From contig CM067507.1 in NCBI GenBank assembly GCA_034509495.1, positions 21,713,121 to 21,777,120 of the forward strand: a stretch of DNA of 64,000 nucleotides. The letters are read 5' to 3'. Both the position numbers and the translations under genes were made by a program. Under the pieces are notes generated by a model, which saw nothing but the letters and a program-made list of their open reading frames with translations, was not told the origin of the DNA and searched no databases. The DNA comes from Acestrorhynchus altus (lineage: Eukaryota; Chordata; Actinopteri; Characiformes; Acestrorhynchidae). Below, one piece after another: positions 62,229-64,000 of this stretch; within the stretch, counting starts at the first letter, position 1; every line of letters starts with the position of its first letter.

Positions 62229-62357
62229 CCGTATTTTCCGGACTATAAGCCGCACCCTGGAAAATAACGTATACAAGATACAATGCTGCACGCCATTATA
62301 AGCCGCATGGTTTAAAGCATGGAAAAAAGTAGCAGCTTATAGTCTGGAAAATACTGG
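62229..62357. mobile_element. MITE, second copy
   Basis: Termini 'ccgtattttccggactataa' and its inverse near 62335-62357. Internal words 'gccattataagccgcatggt' and 'aagcatggaaaaaagtag' match 52872-53038. About 129 bp. Confidence 0.75.
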
Positions 62358-64000
62358 ATTTAAGAAAACTATATGCATGAAGCTTTGTTTTGAACATGAA
62401 ACCAAGATGTTTAGTATTTAATTACATGGCTACCAAACCATACTGGAAAAATTAAACTATTTTTTTTATGTACATTATCATGATGATGATTATGTTTTGC
62501 ATTTACATTATTATTCCAGGTATATTTGTACTGAACCCTATAGTTTCCACACTGCAACACTGTGAGCAGTGTAGTGAACAGTGAGAGTTAATTTACTGTT
62601 GCTCTGGGATACATCTATGTGGTTAGGGCTACAGAAGATGCTTCGGATAATTTGTTGAATTTGTTTATGCATATGTGTGAGGATTTCATCACACTTTTCA
62701 ATTTATTCCCAAATCCTACGTTTTCTACAACGGAATGTGCTCCTGTCTGCGGCTGAAAATATCCCAGTAGATTTTGGAATAGCCATAGCCCGCTCAGATA
62801 ATTCAGCAAAGAGCTGCTAAAATGCAGAGAAGTTGTATTGGCTTACAATTGCCTTCCTACAATAAGGAGGCGCTGCTTTAAATATGTGCTCACGCTCAAC
62901 ATATTGCTGTGTTTATCTGACTTCTGGGTACCACAGCGCCTGTGTACGGAAAAGCTTCTGTCTACAAATCTAACCATCTTCAGTGTTTGAAGCAGCAGCT
63001 TATGAAACTCTTCCCTTAGCTGCAGTGACTGTTAAGTCCATGCTTACGTGTTGTGTTCAAGTAACACTTGACTTGGAAAGCCTTGGTACCACAAGAAACA
63101 AAACGTTGCATTTTCAATGTAGCATTTTAAAAAAAACGTTGAACTTGGCACTGAAGTATTGGTTCTCATGACATTTCTACTTGTTAGTATGTTAATATTT
63201 TCTGTACTAATTTGTCAAACTCTCATTGTTTCCTTATAGTATTAGTATTAGTGATTATGCCAGCAATCGGGACATATTATTCACACGTGCAGAGTAAAAG
63301 CCCATCAACTTTATTCTTCAGAAACATCTACTTGTAGACAAGGACACAAAGGAAGAGATAGCTGCTTATTACAATGTATTAAAACATGCTTAAAGTGGTG
63401 ATACACTACCAAAATAGATAAATAAATTAAAAAATCCTAAAATTCCTATTTATTATATTATTAGTCTCCAGCTTTTCATCACTCCAAAAGCTACTCTAGT
63501 CATCTTTTGTTCTGTTTTCAGACATTTTCTTCAAACAATAACATTGAAACCAGTACACTTTCTCACACTGCCACAAATACCATATTGTACTCCAGTATAT
63601 GTTTATTGGGGGAAGTGGGTGGTGGTGAAGAAGTAGTTCATTTGAATATTAATATTACCCCCGTCAAGTTCCTCCTACTTATAGTTCCACCACATTGCTG
63701 TGCAATTAGAGATCGTAGCCCATTCGCTGCTATGCACATTCTCTAGCCCTTCATCAATGGTCAGTTTCTGACCACACAGCTGGTTTTGGATGGATATTTT
63801 TGGGTAACAGACTACTCTCAATTTAGCAGTGATGTGTGTAAAACCTCAGAAATGTTGCTGTGCCTGAGAAATTCATCCTAGGGAGATGCCCACTACCACG
63901 TCAGTGTCACTACTGAGTTACGAATGGTCCACCTCACTGTGGTCAGCAATGAAAAGGCTAGAAATGGCCAACACAAATTGTCCATGGCAGTATGGATGTG

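Larger units (their letters stand above)
57057..64000. other. 7-kb region without recognised genes
   Basis: After the med18 3' UTR I see no coding exon supported by family resemblance or splice structure. It contains a Tc1 relic (58257-58490), a MITE (62229-62357), fragments of short dispersed repeats (60353-60380, 60545-60900) and three GC-balanced, repeat-free patches (57270-57570, 59690-59850, 62700-62950) that may be conserved non-coding elements. A 126-codon open frame lies at 61221-61601 (-) without recognisable family. Confidence 0.5.

Overview
This is a vertebrate nuclear genome window, almost certainly from a teleost fish. The genes are multi-exon, with canonical GT-AG introns except one GC-AG. 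Their products match vertebrate families exon by exon. The repeats are typical of fish: Tc1/mariner relics, 5'-truncated LINEs, tRNA-derived SINEs, MITEs, and long (TA)n, (CA)n and (GA)n tracts. The repeat style suggests an otophysan (tetra, catfish or electric-eel relative), but the sequence alone does not settle this.

Eight protein-coding genes could be reconstructed with continuous reading frames across every splice junction: mecr (+, 2536-6301), smpdl3b (-, 7601-10684), rpa2 (+, 12458-18299), themis2 (-, 19508-27000), ppp1r8 (+, 30840-35482), a CYP4T/CYP4B1-like cytochrome P450 (-, 37065-45024), an inhibitory-type immunoglobulin-superfamily receptor (+, 48162-52293) and med18 (+, 55914-57056). 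The first seven alternate strictly in strand, so neighbours are tail-to-tail or head-to-head. From memory, the block smpdl3b-rpa2-themis2-ppp1r8 with med18 nearby matches human 1p35.3. The CYP4 gene and the Ig receptor look like lineage-specific neighbours. From 57057 to the end I see no coding gene, only repeats and a few GC-balanced patches that resemble conserved non-coding elements.

The genes do not form a pathway. Mecr acts in mitochondrial fatty-acid synthesis, Smpdl3b is a GPI-anchored phosphodiesterase at the cell surface, Rpa2 binds single-stranded DNA, Themis2 is a lymphoid/myeloid signalling adaptor, Ppp1r8 (NIPP1) regulates nuclear PP1, CYP4 is a fatty-acid hydroxylase, and Med18 is part of the Mediator head. 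Themis2, Smpdl3b and the ITIM-bearing Ig receptor give the window some immune-signalling flavour.

The most interesting non-gene signals are: a perfect 15-bp palindrome made of two divergent CTCF-like sites just upstream of ppp1r8; a candidate H/ACA (SCARNA1-like) RNA in ppp1r8 intron 2; three minisatellites placed in first introns or 5' regions (rpa2, ppp1r8, CYP4), two of them with units divisible by three that create false ORFs; a LINE fragment with a perfect 14-bp target-site duplication inside another repeat; and a GC-AG intron in mecr. No prokaryotic, viral or CRISPR system is present, and I found no convincing wholly new biological system. The Ig receptor is the best candidate for an undescribed gene.
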